Shown here: positions 22,101 to 28,890 of the stretch, piece after piece
Layout of the letters: each line of letters begins with the position of its first letter
Numbering within the stretch: the first letter of the stretch is position 1
NCBI RefSeq assembly: GCF_963855985.1
Contig: NC_087095.1
Location: 15,076,001 to 15,140,000, forward strand
DNA: 64,000 nucleotides
DNA from: Ostrinia nubilalis
Taxonomy: Eukaryota > Arthropoda > Insecta > Lepidoptera > Crambidae
Direction of reading: 5' to 3'
Notes under the pieces: model-generated
Databases searched by the model: none
The model's input: only the letters and a program-made list of their open reading frames with translations
Told to the model about the DNA's origin: nothing
Position numbers and translations under genes: made by a program

Positions 22101-24732
22101 TTATTGTTAACAAAAAATTATTTGATGTACCAGAATTAGTGTTTGATAAAATAAACAATTTATTTATTTATTTTATTTATTACCAATAGGTATTTAGCGA
22201 CGTATAACCAGCATAAATGCCAGGGATACGTCTTCAAAAAATTTTCACGTATATCAGTGTGTCGTATCCTATATACAGGATCGAGTTATCTTGTATCGAG
22301 GGTATCAAGACAAGATGTATTAAGCTTGGAGGAAAGAATCAAATGATACCGCGATCTAAAGCCGAACAGCTCCATCTATTGGCATTTTCGTGAAACTTTT
22401 TCTCTTCGCGAAAACGACAAGGGTTTAGGGTAAAATGGGGTTCATGCTTTGTGATGTTGTTACGATGAAAACACGGTCGCAAATATTTTTTATCTTATTA
22501 GCGCAGTTACACTATGCGGGAAATTGACCGAGACATGTGTAAACACGCACTTCAGTTAGTTTCGCCGTGGCTCGCCCAGTCGCCTTGCATAGCTTAGATA
22601 AGCTTAAAAGACAGTTAACAGAAAAATCAAGTTAGATTTAAATGTGGTTAAAATTACGGGTGGTAAATAAATGAAAACTAATTACGCAACTGGGACCGCG
22701 GTTCCTGTTATGTAGCGGTCCCAGTCGCCTGAACCCTCTTGTATGTTAGCAGCTGGGTAGTTGGGCGCATTTTGCATGTTTGCATCATGATAAGCATCAT
22801 GTCGGCCGTTTGGTGTAGGGATTTGGTTCAGAACGGACTATTATGCCGAGAGATCCCGGGTTCGATTCCCAGCCGGGCAGAAATTGAAATGTTCTATTTT
22901 AATTTCTGTGACGGGCGGCGTTACTATGTATAATATGTATGTCGTATGTGTTTAAAAAGTATATTAAGTAGTACCTATATCCGTTAAGCTAGCACCCATA
23001 ACACAAGCATTTAATGTTGCTTACTTTGGGGCTGGCGCCGTGTGAAATTGTCCAAAGGTTTATTATTTATTTAATAATATTTATGTCATGTCGCTGTAAT
23101 AGGTATTATTTTGATGATGTGCTGATGACAATTCACAATGATGATCGTTATCTTAGACTCATAGAGGTAGGGTCAGGAGCCCTCAGAAGCAAACATTCTG
23201 GCTGGAAAATGCCACTTTGACCAGTTATTACTTGTCAGTACACGTCATATGAGTAACTTAAGACATCGTAGTAATGTATTTTTGGATCAAAACAAAATCT
23301 GGCCAGTGCAAAAAAAACAAAAGGTAATGAATACGAGTACAGTCGAAAGTAACCGGTATGTAAATAATATTCAACGACCTTCATCATTCTTTATTCACGT
23401 GACTTTATTCAAGTCATGGGACCAACTAAATAAATAAATGAATCAATCGTGTGCATGCATACTATTTTATATTAAGGTTATACTAGTTCAACTGTTTTAA
23501 TGCATGTAAAATTATTCAACAGAGACACGAGATGTTTTACGTGTTGGCCGAATTTAACATGTCCAATATCCATTTGCTAAAATATTCTATTATTTGTTTG
23601 GCCTCTGAATCTAATTTAGATTCAACCGATAAATGTCTTGGATATGCTTGCTTAACACTAAATTGAGTTTAGGATTGATTCTACTTCTAGAACCTCGGAA
23701 TTAAAATTTATTGTTTGAACAAGCATCCAAAATAAGATCACCCTCACTCTATGCGTGAATGTCGCAAAAGGAACAACTTCGAACACCGCAGTCCCCCAAC
23801 CCATTTGAACAGTGTAGGCAGTGTTGGCCCAATCTTCTTTTTCCTTCGGCTAAAGAGCGGGGACACACGCCTCTCAAATTTACCAGGGTAGAGCTAAGTG
23901 ACGATGAAAATGATACTTTCATATTTCACCATGAGTTCAGAATATGGCTTATAAACTTCAGCGTAGACGATGGTTACAGAATTCGGCCTAAAAGTTTCAG
24001 TGTATGTCCTAAATATTCAGCGTATGGCCTAAAGTTTCAGCGTATGGCCTAAAGTTTCAGCGTATAGCCTAAAGTTTCATCGTATGGTCTTAAGTTTCAG
24101 CGTGTAGCCTAAAGTTTCAGCGTATGGCCTAAATTTCCGGGTATAGCCTAAAGTTTCAGCGTATGGCCTAAAGTTTCAGCGTATGGCCTAAAGTTTCAGC
24201 GTATAGCCTAAAGTTTCAGCGTATGGCCTAAAGTTTCAGCGTATGGCCTAAAGTTACAGCGTGTGGCCTAAAGTTTCAGCGCATGGCCTAATTTCAGCGT
24301 GTGATCTAAAGTTTCATCGTATGGCCTAACATTTCAGCGTATGGCCTAAAGATTCAGTGAAGACCAGGGGTTCCCAAAGTGTGCGCCGCGGTGTCCTAGT
24401 GTGCCGTAAAAAATAAAGAGGGGCGCAGGTCAATCCTTTACGTCGCGATAGCGCTTGAAAATCGTTGATACCCTACCCTTCCCATGTTTTTACCCGCCCG
24501 TCTCACGACTGTATCTTTTTCAAAAGGTAGGGCCGTTATATATTACTGAAGTAAGTGCGCTGCGGGGTTAAAAAGATAGGGAACACCTGGCGTAGAAGAT
24601 GGCTTTTTAACTCACATCTCTGAACTGCGCGATGCCTGCTTCCCCCAGCTGGTACATGGAGATGTAAGCAGCTTCGGGCTGCACGAAGAGCTGGCACAGC
24701 ACCATCTCCTCGCTCCGGAACAGCGCCCCCAT
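937..24732 (-). CDS. Vha100: V-type H+-ATPase 116-kDa subunit a, N-terminal part (4 exons; gene runs off the left edge)
   Basis: This is the a subunit of the membrane V0 sector of the vacuolar proton pump; in the family it carries the proton half-channels and its cytosolic N-terminal domain contacts V1. Four minus-strand exons (24732-24616, 8276-8109, 7704-7381, 1113-937; 39, 56, 108 and 59 codons) join in phase 0 to 262 residues, about the first third of a usual ~830-residue protein, so the membrane half lies left of the window. Family signatures are FRSEEMVLCQLFVQPEAAY at the N-terminus, LNPHVNDFQRRYVSEVRRC in exon 2, GFIAGVVATPRVPSFERMLW in exon 3 and RVKKVCHGFQATLYPCP in exon 4. Splice sites are GT-AG throughout. 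Introns are 16.3 kb, 404 bp and 6.3 kb, full of transposons. The loop after the first coiled coil is short and proline-rich, so this may be a divergent paralogue; which one cannot be decided here. Confidence 0.93.
1425..1464. repeat. Perfect 18-bp hairpin
   Basis: The arms 1425-1442 and 1447-1464 (gttttttaggaaacgatc and its complement) flank a 4-base loop. It lies in an AT-rich intron; the function is unknown, perhaps a MITE remnant. Confidence 0.7.
2609..2840 (-). mobile_element. Non-autonomous Helitron
   Basis: On the minus strand it begins TCCCAACTAATATTATAAA, has a (TCTG)n run and ends GGGCGGTAAGCTAG. It is the same family as the copies at 31568 and 41986. Confidence 0.75.
3598..3705. 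mobile_element. Hairpin MITE
   Basis: Imperfect inverted arms (acaatcaacaaaaccatgtc with its complement near 3672-3692, and caacattcaaaa with ttttgttgaatgttg) surround a short A/T loop. No coding capacity is present. Confidence 0.55.
3778..3905 (-). mobile_element. LINE 3' end with (GAT)n tail
   Basis: On the minus strand it reads into ggacgtcctatggctgaaat followed by (GAT)n. The same 3' end occurs at 10378 (minus), 14556, 19065 and 26870 (plus). It is related to, but distinct from, the RTE family with (GAAC)n tails. Confidence 0.65.
3906..5454. other. Intronic stretch without a recognised gene
   Basis: This is V-ATPase intron 3. Nothing was firmly identified. It holds a short TTAGG-like run (4861-4876), and 4520-4645 is less AT-rich and open in one frame for about 40 codons, which I could not assign. 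Confidence 0.5.
5455..5671. mobile_element. MITE with ~18-bp TIR, long form
   Basis: The termini taatgagggctatcgttttt and aaaacgatagccctcatt are inverted. Inside, the 24-bp motif around gacaggaccttactctacag occurs twice, suggesting a partial internal duplication. A 109-bp short form lies at 31101-31209. Confidence 0.7.
6077..6391 (+). pseudogene. Tc1-like transposase N-terminal fragment, plus arm
   Basis: The frame reads MQEGLSQRAVARQLHISQSW and continues through a helix-turn-helix typical of the paired-like DNA-binding domain of Tc1 transposases, then RETGGFIPRPSSEHCRC. It is frame-damaged near the arginine-rich stretch after that and stops at 6389-6391. No DDE catalytic core is present in this arm, so it cannot be active. 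Confidence 0.75.
6475..7041 (-). pseudogene. Tc1-like transposase fragment, minus arm plus start of catalytic core
   Basis: It repeats the MQEGLSQRAVARQLHISQSW domain on the minus strand (from 7005) and extends further. In the unpaired centre, another frame reads VLLSDECRLFLQCSSRRGRV and RRPGERFVQ, the block around the first catalytic Asp of Tc1 transposases (family form VLFSDESRF). Frameshifts separate the segments and the second half of the DDE core is missing, so this is a dead copy. Confidence 0.72.
7381..7704 (-). CDS. Vha100: V-ATPase subunit a, coding exon 3
   Basis: The acceptor gactttcag leads into 108 codons, ERIDYIESEIQEITRNAQNL onward, ending QPLKDPVT before donor gtgagt. It holds the helical segment of the N-terminal domain (LIELKILIEKTQTFF) and the conserved GFIAGVV...FERMLWR..HGNIFF block. 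The donor hexamer is intact, but a palindromic Tc1-like element begins 10 bp into the intron. Confidence 0.93.
8109..8276 (-). CDS. Vha100: V-ATPase subunit a, coding exon 2
   Basis: The acceptor tttgtcctcag is followed by 56 codons starting LNPHVNDFQRRYVSEVRRCS and ending SLSPREINILE, then donor gtaaaa. The N-terminal half matches the LNPDVNAFQRKFVNEVRRCDEM region of the family. A run of five prolines (EPPPPPKPGPRS) replaces the usual longer linker before the PRE motif. Confidence 0.92.
8395..8539. mobile_element. MITE, imperfect TIR
   Basis: The left end actgaactgtcctatccatg and the complement of tggtgggacagttcagc at the right match over about 45 bp with mismatches. A related non-inverted fragment may lie at 8560-8650 and 11250-11345. 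Confidence 0.5.
8660..9365. other. Intronic stretch, nothing identified
   Basis: This is V-ATPase intron 1. There is a 105-codon open frame on the minus strand (9139-8822), but it has no recognisable domain, no splice context and a low-complexity AT-rich codon mix; I do not call it a gene. Confidence 0.4.
9369..9536 (-). mobile_element. RTE-clade LINE 3' end with 9-bp TSD
   Basis: The minus strand reads the last ~50 codons of the RTE ORF (GRPPNRWTDD) and the tail ggctgaaacaaacg. It is flanked by direct repeats CATCGCATT at 9360-9368 and 9537-9545. Confidence 0.8.
9707..9914 (+). mobile_element. Non-autonomous Helitron, second family
   Basis: It begins TCTAAATATATAAAAGGAG, carries (GACT)n, and ends CGAAGTCGCGGGCGGCCGCTAG. 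It differs from the first family in its interior, and resembles the copies at 10574 and 39133. Confidence 0.65.
10378..10520 (-). mobile_element. LINE 3' end with (GAT)n tail
   Basis: The (ATC)n run at 10379-10392 followed by a degenerate match to the other (GAT)-tailed copies (agcggcctg, gacgtc) marks a decayed, 5'-truncated copy on the minus strand. Confidence 0.5.
10574..10770 (-). mobile_element. Non-autonomous Helitron, second family
   Basis: The minus-strand 3' end reads CGCGGGCGGCCGCTAG and the interior contains the tttacgaaattctacccc and gactgactgac motifs seen also at 39133-39350. The 5' end is not exact. Confidence 0.55.
10771..11384. other. Intronic stretch, nothing identified
   Basis: AT-rich sequence with an A run at 11088-11096; no ORF or repeat that I can place. 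Confidence 0.4.
11385..11530 (+). repeat. SINE-like dispersed repeat, copy 1
   Basis: It shares a ~60-bp core, from gtggatcagtggtaatagcc to ttgctctattgtacg, with 11886-12020. The core has a weak A-box-like TGGATCAGTGG and a B-box-like gttacgattcaa downstream. The tRNA origin is inference. Confidence 0.4.
11886..12020 (+). repeat. SINE-like dispersed repeat, copy 2
   Basis: A direct repeat of 11385-11530, about 490 bp away, with a similar upstream part (ccttgcgaggagtcccttt). The small ORF here is incidental. Confidence 0.4.
12176..12469. mobile_element. MITE with ~65-bp TIR
   Basis: The left arm starts gactaagagctagtgaacgc and the right arm ends with its inverted match ctttcactagctcttagtc. 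The pairing extends over cattttgtaaaagctgaaag and the gtcagcgtat block. The interior is ~150 bp of unrelated sequence. Confidence 0.7.
12470..13045. other. Intronic stretch, nothing identified
   Basis: No coding potential or known repeat recognised; a short tandem duplication ctacaatagc occurs at 12822-12841. Confidence 0.4.
13046..13248 (-). mobile_element. Degenerate Helitron
   Basis: It keeps the order of motifs of the first Helitron family on the minus strand (aaatgcgaaactg near 13230, gggatgaacatgggatag, cccgtttttaaaa, gcgcgaaaa) but the ends have decayed. Confidence 0.5.
13333..13370. repeat. (TC)n / (TTC)n microsatellite
   Basis: Eleven TC units followed by four TTC/TTCT units. Confidence 0.9.
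13383..13498. mobile_element. Hairpin MITE 'gcccgttttcacc', copy 1
   Basis: The ends gcccgttttcaccatcaatc and gattgatggtgaaaacgggc are inverted over about 40 bp. A second copy is at 17868-17975. Confidence 0.8.
13804..13978 (+). mobile_element. RTE-clade LINE 3' end with 15-bp TSD
   Basis: It holds the last ~55 codons of the RTE ORF (GRPPTRWTDDLVKVAGGAWM) and the tail ggctgaaacgaacgaacg. The direct repeats AACGTCCACGGGCGT at 13789-13803 and 13979-13993 flank it exactly. Confidence 0.85.
14556..14665 (+). mobile_element. LINE 3' end with (GAT)n tail
   Basis: It reads VAGRRWMQAATNHAIWKSLG in one frame, then gtggacgtgactgaaatgatgatg. It matches the C-terminus of RTE-type ORFs; heavily truncated. 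Confidence 0.7.
14666..16640. other. Intronic stretch without recognised features
   Basis: About 2 kb of V-ATPase intron 1. It is AT-rich, and no ORF in it has domain content or codon structure. Possible old repeat debris was not resolvable. Confidence 0.4.
16641..16840. mobile_element. Long near-perfect hairpin MITE (200 bp)
   Basis: The arms 16641-16732 and 16749-16840 are almost fully complementary, from tacctctattacgaaaaact at the left to its complement at the right, with a ~16-base loop next to gcgccccct/agggggcgc. TA borders both ends, fitting a TA-target element. Confidence 0.85.
16841..17519. other. Intronic stretch, nothing identified
   Basis: AT-rich; no ORF or repeat that I can place. 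Confidence 0.4.
17520..17668 (-). repeat. Dispersed repeat R-A, copy 1
   Basis: The minus strand contains gggactattcccatctcttg, ccgctgcaact, gtagccaggat and aaccagtgaaggtcaagt in the same order as 58308-58462 (plus); 28605-28712 is a shorter relative. The class is unknown; it may be a LINE 3' region. Confidence 0.6.
17780..17835 (+). repeat. LINE 3' end with poly(A)
   Basis: The string tcaggtgatccgtctgctcg, followed by tttgcctcctat and a run of about 18 A, matches 26041-26091. This type of end is common in moth genomes and probably CR1-like. Confidence 0.6.
17868..17975. mobile_element. Hairpin MITE 'gcccgttttcacc', copy 2
   Basis: It has the same 40-bp inverted ends as 13383-13498 with a different, shorter centre. 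Confidence 0.8.
18385..18510 (+). mobile_element. LINE ORF C-terminal remnant
   Basis: The frame GKTWSEIKHIAQDRTRWKTV then DALCP resembles the last residues of LINE reverse-transcriptase ORFs, followed by gacataggaccataagtcaa. Only the extreme 3' end remains. Confidence 0.5.
18511..19064. other. Intronic stretch, nothing identified
   Basis: An 84-codon minus-strand frame (18893-18639) with a hydrophobic start is present, but it has no homologue I recognise and no supporting splice or codon signal. Confidence 0.35.
19065..19230 (+). mobile_element. LINE 3' end with (GAT)n tail
   Basis: It reads GPPTRWTDDLIKVAGMRWM-like codons in decayed form, then gtcctatgggcgaaatgatg and a (GAT) tail. Confidence 0.7.
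19838..19915 (+). repeat. LINE 3' end, 'agtcaaagtcaaaatttctt' family
   Basis: It matches the 3' part of 38870-39060 in the opposite orientation: agtcaaagtcaaaatttctt, taataaatagttcttacaaa, ctcttaaggagcctct. Confidence 0.6.
20378..20525 (-). mobile_element. Helitron-like fragment, third family
   Basis: The minus-strand 3' end GGCGAGGCCGGGGCGGACCG is followed by CTAG. The interior contains caagaactactgaaccgatt, typical of this repeat class. Confidence 0.5.
20526..21158. other. Intronic stretch, nothing identified
   Basis: AT-rich; only short runs such as A10 at 20533. A small palindrome around cttattacaaaaa/tttttgtaataag (20525-20640) may be MITE debris. Confidence 0.4.
21159..21312 (-). mobile_element. 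MITE 'gcccgtattcacaa', copy 1
   Basis: Its ends ccgtattattcacaaac and gtttgtgaatacggg are inverted. The interior (tgtgattggttcgtgtgtca, caccctgtccgtccacgcgc on the minus strand) matches copies at 40206, 45714, 52072 and 56288. Confidence 0.8.
21629..21929 (-). mobile_element. RTE-clade LINE 3' end with 8-bp TSD
   Basis: The minus strand reads about 90 codons up to RSLWKTLGEAFVQQWTSFG, then the tail acgaacgaacg. The direct repeats ATGAGGTT at 21621-21628 and 21930-21937 flank it. It starts at the same region of the ORF (CLRDES..EIRRRTKV) as the copy at 48864. Confidence 0.85.
21938..22797. other. Intronic stretch with a small hairpin
   Basis: No gene found. An 11-bp GC-rich hairpin (actgggaccgc ... 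gcggtcccagt) lies at 22690-22726. Stretch 22130-22180 is a TTTA-rich run that could be a SINE tail. Confidence 0.4.
22798..23085 (+). mobile_element. tRNA-derived SINE
   Basis: The head cggccgtttggtgtaggg contains an A-box-like TGGTGTAGGG, and gggttcgattcccagccg is a good B box. The 3' body (ctttggggctggcgccgtgt, gaaattgtcc) and a TTTATTTA tail match the minus-strand copy at 32840-33118. Confidence 0.8.
23090..23934. other. Intronic stretch, nothing identified
   Basis: Open frames of 60-97 codons occur but lack any recognisable domain. Confidence 0.4.
23935..24358. repeat. 20-bp minisatellite, about 19 units
   Basis: The unit cgtatggcctaaagtttcag is repeated head to tail with single-base variants; the central units are identical and both ends are diverged. 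It lies in V-ATPase intron 1, about 260 bp below exon 1. Confidence 0.9.
24365..24589. mobile_element. hAT-type MITE
   Basis: The ends CAGGGGTTCCCAAAGTG and ...TAGGGAACACCTG are the short inverted ends usual for hAT elements; GTGCGCCGCGG is echoed inverted near the right end. The flanking octamers gtgaagac/gcgtagaa are only weakly alike. Confidence 0.65.
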
Positions 24733-24749
24733 GGTGGTGAGTTGTGAAC
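24616..24749 (-). CDS. Vha100: V-ATPase subunit a, coding exon 1 (start codon)
   Basis: The exon starts at acceptor gttctttcag (24750-24751), has 17 bp of 5' UTR ending CACCACC, then ATG at 24732 in strong Kozak context (CACCATGG). It codes MGALFRSEEMVLCQLFVQPE and on to GIAQFRD, with donor gtgagt directly after. The acceptor upstream of the ATG implies at least one more 5' non-coding exon. A hAT-type MITE ends 26 bp from the donor. Confidence 0.92.
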
Positions 24750-24925
24750 CTGAAAGAACAACAAAAAATTAAAGAAAATTGCTATATTCCTAGATTGCAT
24801 CTCACTTTTGCGGTCATTTACCTTGTCATGCATAAAAAATATTGATTGTAATAATTAATAGTAGGTTTTATTTATTTAAAATTATCACTAACAAGGTCAC
24901 GTTCTAATTTATACAATCCACCTAA

Positions 24926-25045
24926 TATTATAAAGATGAAATACCCATATGCTTGTAACAAAATATAAGCTAAAAAATTACTGCACCGATTTCGATTCTT
25001 TCACCATTCTGATAAACGTTTAGTTGAGGCATCTTACGATCCAAA
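24926..25045 (+). mobile_element. Helitron 5' fragment
   Basis: It starts CACCTAATATTATAAAGATG and keeps actgcaccgatttcgattct and tttcaccattctgataaac, then breaks off into the next repeat. Confidence 0.5.
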
Positions 25046-25325
25046 GGCTGGCCTATACCTTGGCCAAAGAATTAGCCTGGCCATCCAGCGTGGCAATGTG
25101 GCCAGCCTTCTGGGCACCTTCCCCTAAGACAGCGGATTAAACGAAATTTTTATTTATACGCCTTGTATTTAATTTTATTTTTTATTTTTAAATTAGGTTT
25201 AGTTTAGGTTAATTAAGTAGTTTACTTTAAATATTATTATGTAATATTTTATTTTGGCTACTAAACTTTCTTGATTAAACATAATTATGCTAATAAATAC
25301 ATTCTGATATGATATGATATTGTTT
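25046..25325 (+). mobile_element. LINE-type 3' end remnant
   Basis: The frame RISLAIQRGNVASLLGTFP ends at a stop (25125). It resembles the last residues of LINE ORFs. An AT-rich 3' region ends in a gatat repeat. The clade is not certain. Confidence 0.5.
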
Positions 25326-26009
25326 TTGATAAGTCTATAGCGAAATTCACGCGGGTAAAGCTGCAGGCTAGAAGTGTTAAGTAGGTTTATTATATACTTA
25401 AAACTGGTTACAATAATTTTAACAATTGAAAACTTATAACGTAATAATGAACTAAAATTGTATTCACAAAATATTAATTTACAAGGTTATCTTTCCCAAG
25501 TATTATTAACACAGTTCATTTAGTTACAAAATACCCAAATAATATTCTTGTTTCCTTATAATATGGAATAGGTACCTATTTAATTTTGTTATTATTAACA
25601 CCCGTATCAGTAGAAATGCTTTAAAATTAATAATATAATTATTTGTCAGCATGTGATCACGAAATAAAACTTTAACCGTAAAACAGGATCTCAATTTCAC
25701 ACAAAATTTTCCTTGTAGTACATTATTATTATACGATTACCTTGTTAATGATATAAATATTTTTTCATTATACGAGAATGAAACGTTATCCAATGGATAA
25801 AAAAGTATTAAAAACGCGGCCACGCTCACAGTTGACTTATTTTTTTACGATTCTATAGATACCTACTTTGGTTCTGGGATTGTGACATAAGCTACCTTTT
25901 GTTACCTTGAAGGAAAAAGGAGGAACGAGTTTGGAAGGGCAGAATAATGTCAACTTGGTGATGAGATCAATGTTCATGCTGAGAATAAAATTTAAGGTTT
26001 TATGTACCC
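25326..26009. other. Upstream of V-ATPase exon 1: nothing identified
   Basis: AT-rich sequence with no ORF or repeat that I recognise. Confidence 0.4.
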
Positions 26010-26091
26010 GGGACTGCAGTGTCTTTGGGCGACGGTAATCATTTACCATCAGGTGAACCGTCTGCTTGTTTGCCTCCTGTCCCATAAAAAT
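26010..26091 (+). repeat. LINE 3' end, CR1-like
   Basis: The strings ggcgacggtaatcatttacc and atcaggtgaaccgtctgctt, then gtttgcctcctgtcccataa, match the copy at 17780-17835. Confidence 0.6.
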
Positions 26092-26144
26092 GTGTGACCG
26101 AAGCTGCCGATATAAACAAGGCCTAAAATCATCAATGGAGTGAG

Positions 26145-26328
26145 CAGGGGTCTCCAAACTTTGAAGCCTTGGGGCCATAATATTTTTTTCGGTATGGTGC
26201 AAGGGCCATTACCATTTTATTTTTTCTGCCCACATGCAAACATTGGCTTAGTCTTAAGCTGTCGCGGGCCGGATTGATGGTAGTGGCGGGCCGGGTATGG
26301 CCCGCGGGCCGTAGTTTGGACATCCCTG
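26145..26328. mobile_element. hAT-type MITE
   Basis: The ends CAGGGGTCTCCAAACTTTG and AGTTTGGACATCCCTG are inverted. The flanks ggagtgag / gagtagag look like a damaged 8-bp duplication. The interior has a cggccc/gcgggcc palindrome. Confidence 0.75.
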
Positions 26329-26618
26329 GAGTAGAGCATTTGTTTGTTGACAACTACATACAACTTTTTCAATTTTAATGATCACAGTGAAAGTTGTAAT
26401 TGTTTTTCCCTTTCTTTTGGTAATTGAGTATTTTACCGACATCAACACATTCTTTAGACAGGTCATAAAGTGATAACATCAAATAAATTACACGTTTTAT
26501 GCATGTGTCTACAGTAAGTGGGACTTACCACCCACTTGTATCCAGTAGGTAGGTATGTACGTAAGCAATTGTTTTAGCGACTCATTAATTGATTGTGTTC
26601 AGTAACTAGTAATCTCTT

Positions 26619-26738
26619 AGGGTGAGTTGCACCACCTCACTTTGACCGTAACTTTAACGATAACCGGTGTTTTTTGTATGGAGTTTGACAGATTTTTGAC
26701 GATTGTCAAAGTTAAAGTAAGATGGTGCAACCCAGCCT
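26619..26738. mobile_element. MITE 'gggtgagttgcacc', copy 1
   Basis: The ends gggtgagttgcaccacctca and gatggtgcaacccagcc are inverted, and the interior has gtatggagtttgacagattt. The related copy at 32430-32595 shares the interior. Confidence 0.65.
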
Positions 26739-26869
26739 TCAACAATGTTGGTAGATGTTTTCGATAAGAGGAGTGTTTAACTATTTCCTAAAGGATACTG
26801 TAAAATTTCCTTAAGATCTTGTTTGGTTCATTATGGAAATATTAATTATGTATGTTATCAACTAACGTT

Positions 26870-26955
26870 ACAAGGTGGACCGACGACCCCATAAAGTACG
26901 GCGCTGGATGCAGGCCGTGGACGTCCTATGGCTGAAATGATGATGATGAAGTAGA
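26870..26955 (+). mobile_element. LINE 3' end with (GAT)n tail, internally deleted
   Basis: It contains caaggtggaccgacgacccc, then jumps to ggcgctggatgcaggc and cgtggacgtcctatggctga with a (GAT)n tail; about 50 bp are missing compared with 19065-19230. Confidence 0.65.
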
Positions 26956-28358
26956 TACGATACTGAAAAGCTGCAGCTCAGAATGTTGGGATTAAAAACA
27001 TATGATGACCTCTGTGACCCTGGTTGCTTACCCACAAGACAGATATAGAAGGAAAAGTCCAAAATCACGCAAGAACCAATGTAACACTCTTTATAGGTAG
27101 GTACGACTGAAGACCCATATTAATATACTGAAAGAATGCTCAGTAAAATAGTTAAGAATGCTAACTGTATTGCCACCAAACTACAGTATACACTCGTCAA
27201 AGATCTTTATGCCTGACAGTGACCCGAGCCCGCTCAGTCTGATACAAAAATATGTGTGAATGTTAGGTATGTGTGATTACAATACAACAAATAGTGTCAT
27301 CCGCGTCACCCGGCCGCCCAGGGCTGTCAAAAGCGAGTTTGTTTATAAATAACGACGGCAGTGACCCTGATAGAAATGCGCCGGCGATTATTATACATGT
27401 AAAAGCTCGTCGTCTGGCAAATGACATTAAGAAAGCGATTTGTGTCATGTAAATAGAGTTTTTTACATTTTATTTAAATACTAATCTTTTTTACGGCTCC
27501 ACTTGCGTGGATTAGAATCGTAGGCAACTGTTTTAATTTCAGGGATGCAGGTTACCATACCATTAATAAGTATGATTTTTTTTACAAACCATACTGTTTT
27601 GACTGTACTGTTAATATGGATATGCTTCATAAAAATATGCATGCTCTTAAAATAATATAATGACAGTGGTAGCTGGCAAATACAGCTCGTCTTATTAAGC
27701 CAATTGAACTAAACACACAAATGACACAGTGGAAATTTTTGCCTGCATCTATTTACAAGGCCTGGATGTGTTTATTATTAAAATATTAATACCTTGACCG
27801 CACTGATACTCTATTGAGTGTATTTAGTAATGCAAAATTATTCATATTAAAATTAATTACTATTCAGTAAAAGTGCCAATGTTATTAATATTAAACTTTT
27901 AGCAATGTGCATACAACAGTCGGTGTAAACAATGAAATCAAACATTGCCAAATACATTTGTACAACAATCATTCGATTGTTATTATATCAGATGCTTAGT
28001 CATATTTTTTAAAATTTTTGAATGTTTATTAATAATTTATGCAAAAGGAAAGTCGCAAGAAAAGTGCACACCCCTAAACCCAGACAGTCTTGCACTGAGA
28101 CGACACGCTAGGCATTGTATTTTTATACCTGGACCACATCCAAATAGTACTCTGATTATCAAAAGTATTGTCCCGAATCCCCATTGATTCCTTCCGATAA
28201 TCCATAAACCTTAAACTTTTTCTAAACTCTATCATCGGTTCTGTTGACATTCTACGCTACTTCTTTTGTCGAAATCGCCTAAAGTTCGACTGTACAAATC
28301 TTTGCGAACAACACAGATCTTGTGATGTTTTCTAGAAAAAATCTAATTATATACTCAC
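26956..28358. other. Stretch without recognised genes
   Basis: AT-rich apart from 27290-27430. The ORFs are short and unrelated to anything I know. Confidence 0.4.
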
Positions 28359-28545
28359 TCTGTTTTGGTGTTAGTAAGATCCGATAGTAAACACTATTAT
28401 GTGCACTGCATTCGTATGAACTCAGGCCCGCATCGCGCCTAACAATACACGACTGCGCTACTGGCGAGCGACACACGGACTGCGGTGGACGACGCGCGAA
28501 CGCTCGCTGACAATCTAGATTAATGAAAACACAGGATTGATAGTG
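28359..28545 (-). promoter_or_regulatory. Possible V-ATPase leader exon / CpG-rich promoter
   Basis: This is a GC- and CpG-rich block in AT-rich surroundings, with no long ORF. On the minus strand it ends in a good donor, ACAGA|GTGAGT, at 28359/28358. It lies 3.6 kb upstream of the V-ATPase start exon, which needs a non-coding first exon. The link is inference; no TATA or clear initiator was found. Confidence 0.3.
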
Positions 28546-28604
28546 CATTTGGTTATTAAACTATCCAAACTTTTAATAACAATTTTGTCACTGGTTCCGT
28601 GACA

Positions 28605-28712
28605 GTTTAACATCCCCTGGGAGCTCTAATGGCGTTTAAATTGGCTACACAAGAGTTTTAGTAGCATTGGAAACGAGAGGTGGGAATGGCCCCGTAATTT
28701 TATCAATGAGCT
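28605..28712 (-). repeat. Dispersed repeat R-A, copy 2 (partial)
   Basis: The minus strand has ttacggggccattcccacct and ctcgttt, followed by gtgtagcca, as in 17520-17668 and 58308-58462. Confidence 0.45.
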
Positions 28713-28733
28713 CTTTATTTTATTTATAATGTC

Positions 28734-28890
28734 ACTAGCGACCAGCCCCGGCTTTGCACGGGTGCTAAGTATACTTAAAAACCTTCCTCTTGAATCACTC
28801 TATCTATTAAAAGATCGTAGTTTTAAAGATCTAAGCATACACAAGGACAGACAGTGGAAAGTGACTTAGTTTTATACTATGTAGTGATTA
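28734..28890 (-). mobile_element. Helitron-like fragment, third family
   Basis: The minus-strand 3' end reads gtgcaaagccggggctggtc then gctag. The interior includes gatctttaaaactacgatct and the (T)GTCTGTCC motif, a repeat type familiar from moths. Confidence 0.55.

Noticed and set aside
23975..24358. CRISPR-like repeat array
   Set aside because: The repeats are contiguous 20-bp units without unique spacers, in a eukaryotic intron; a minisatellite.
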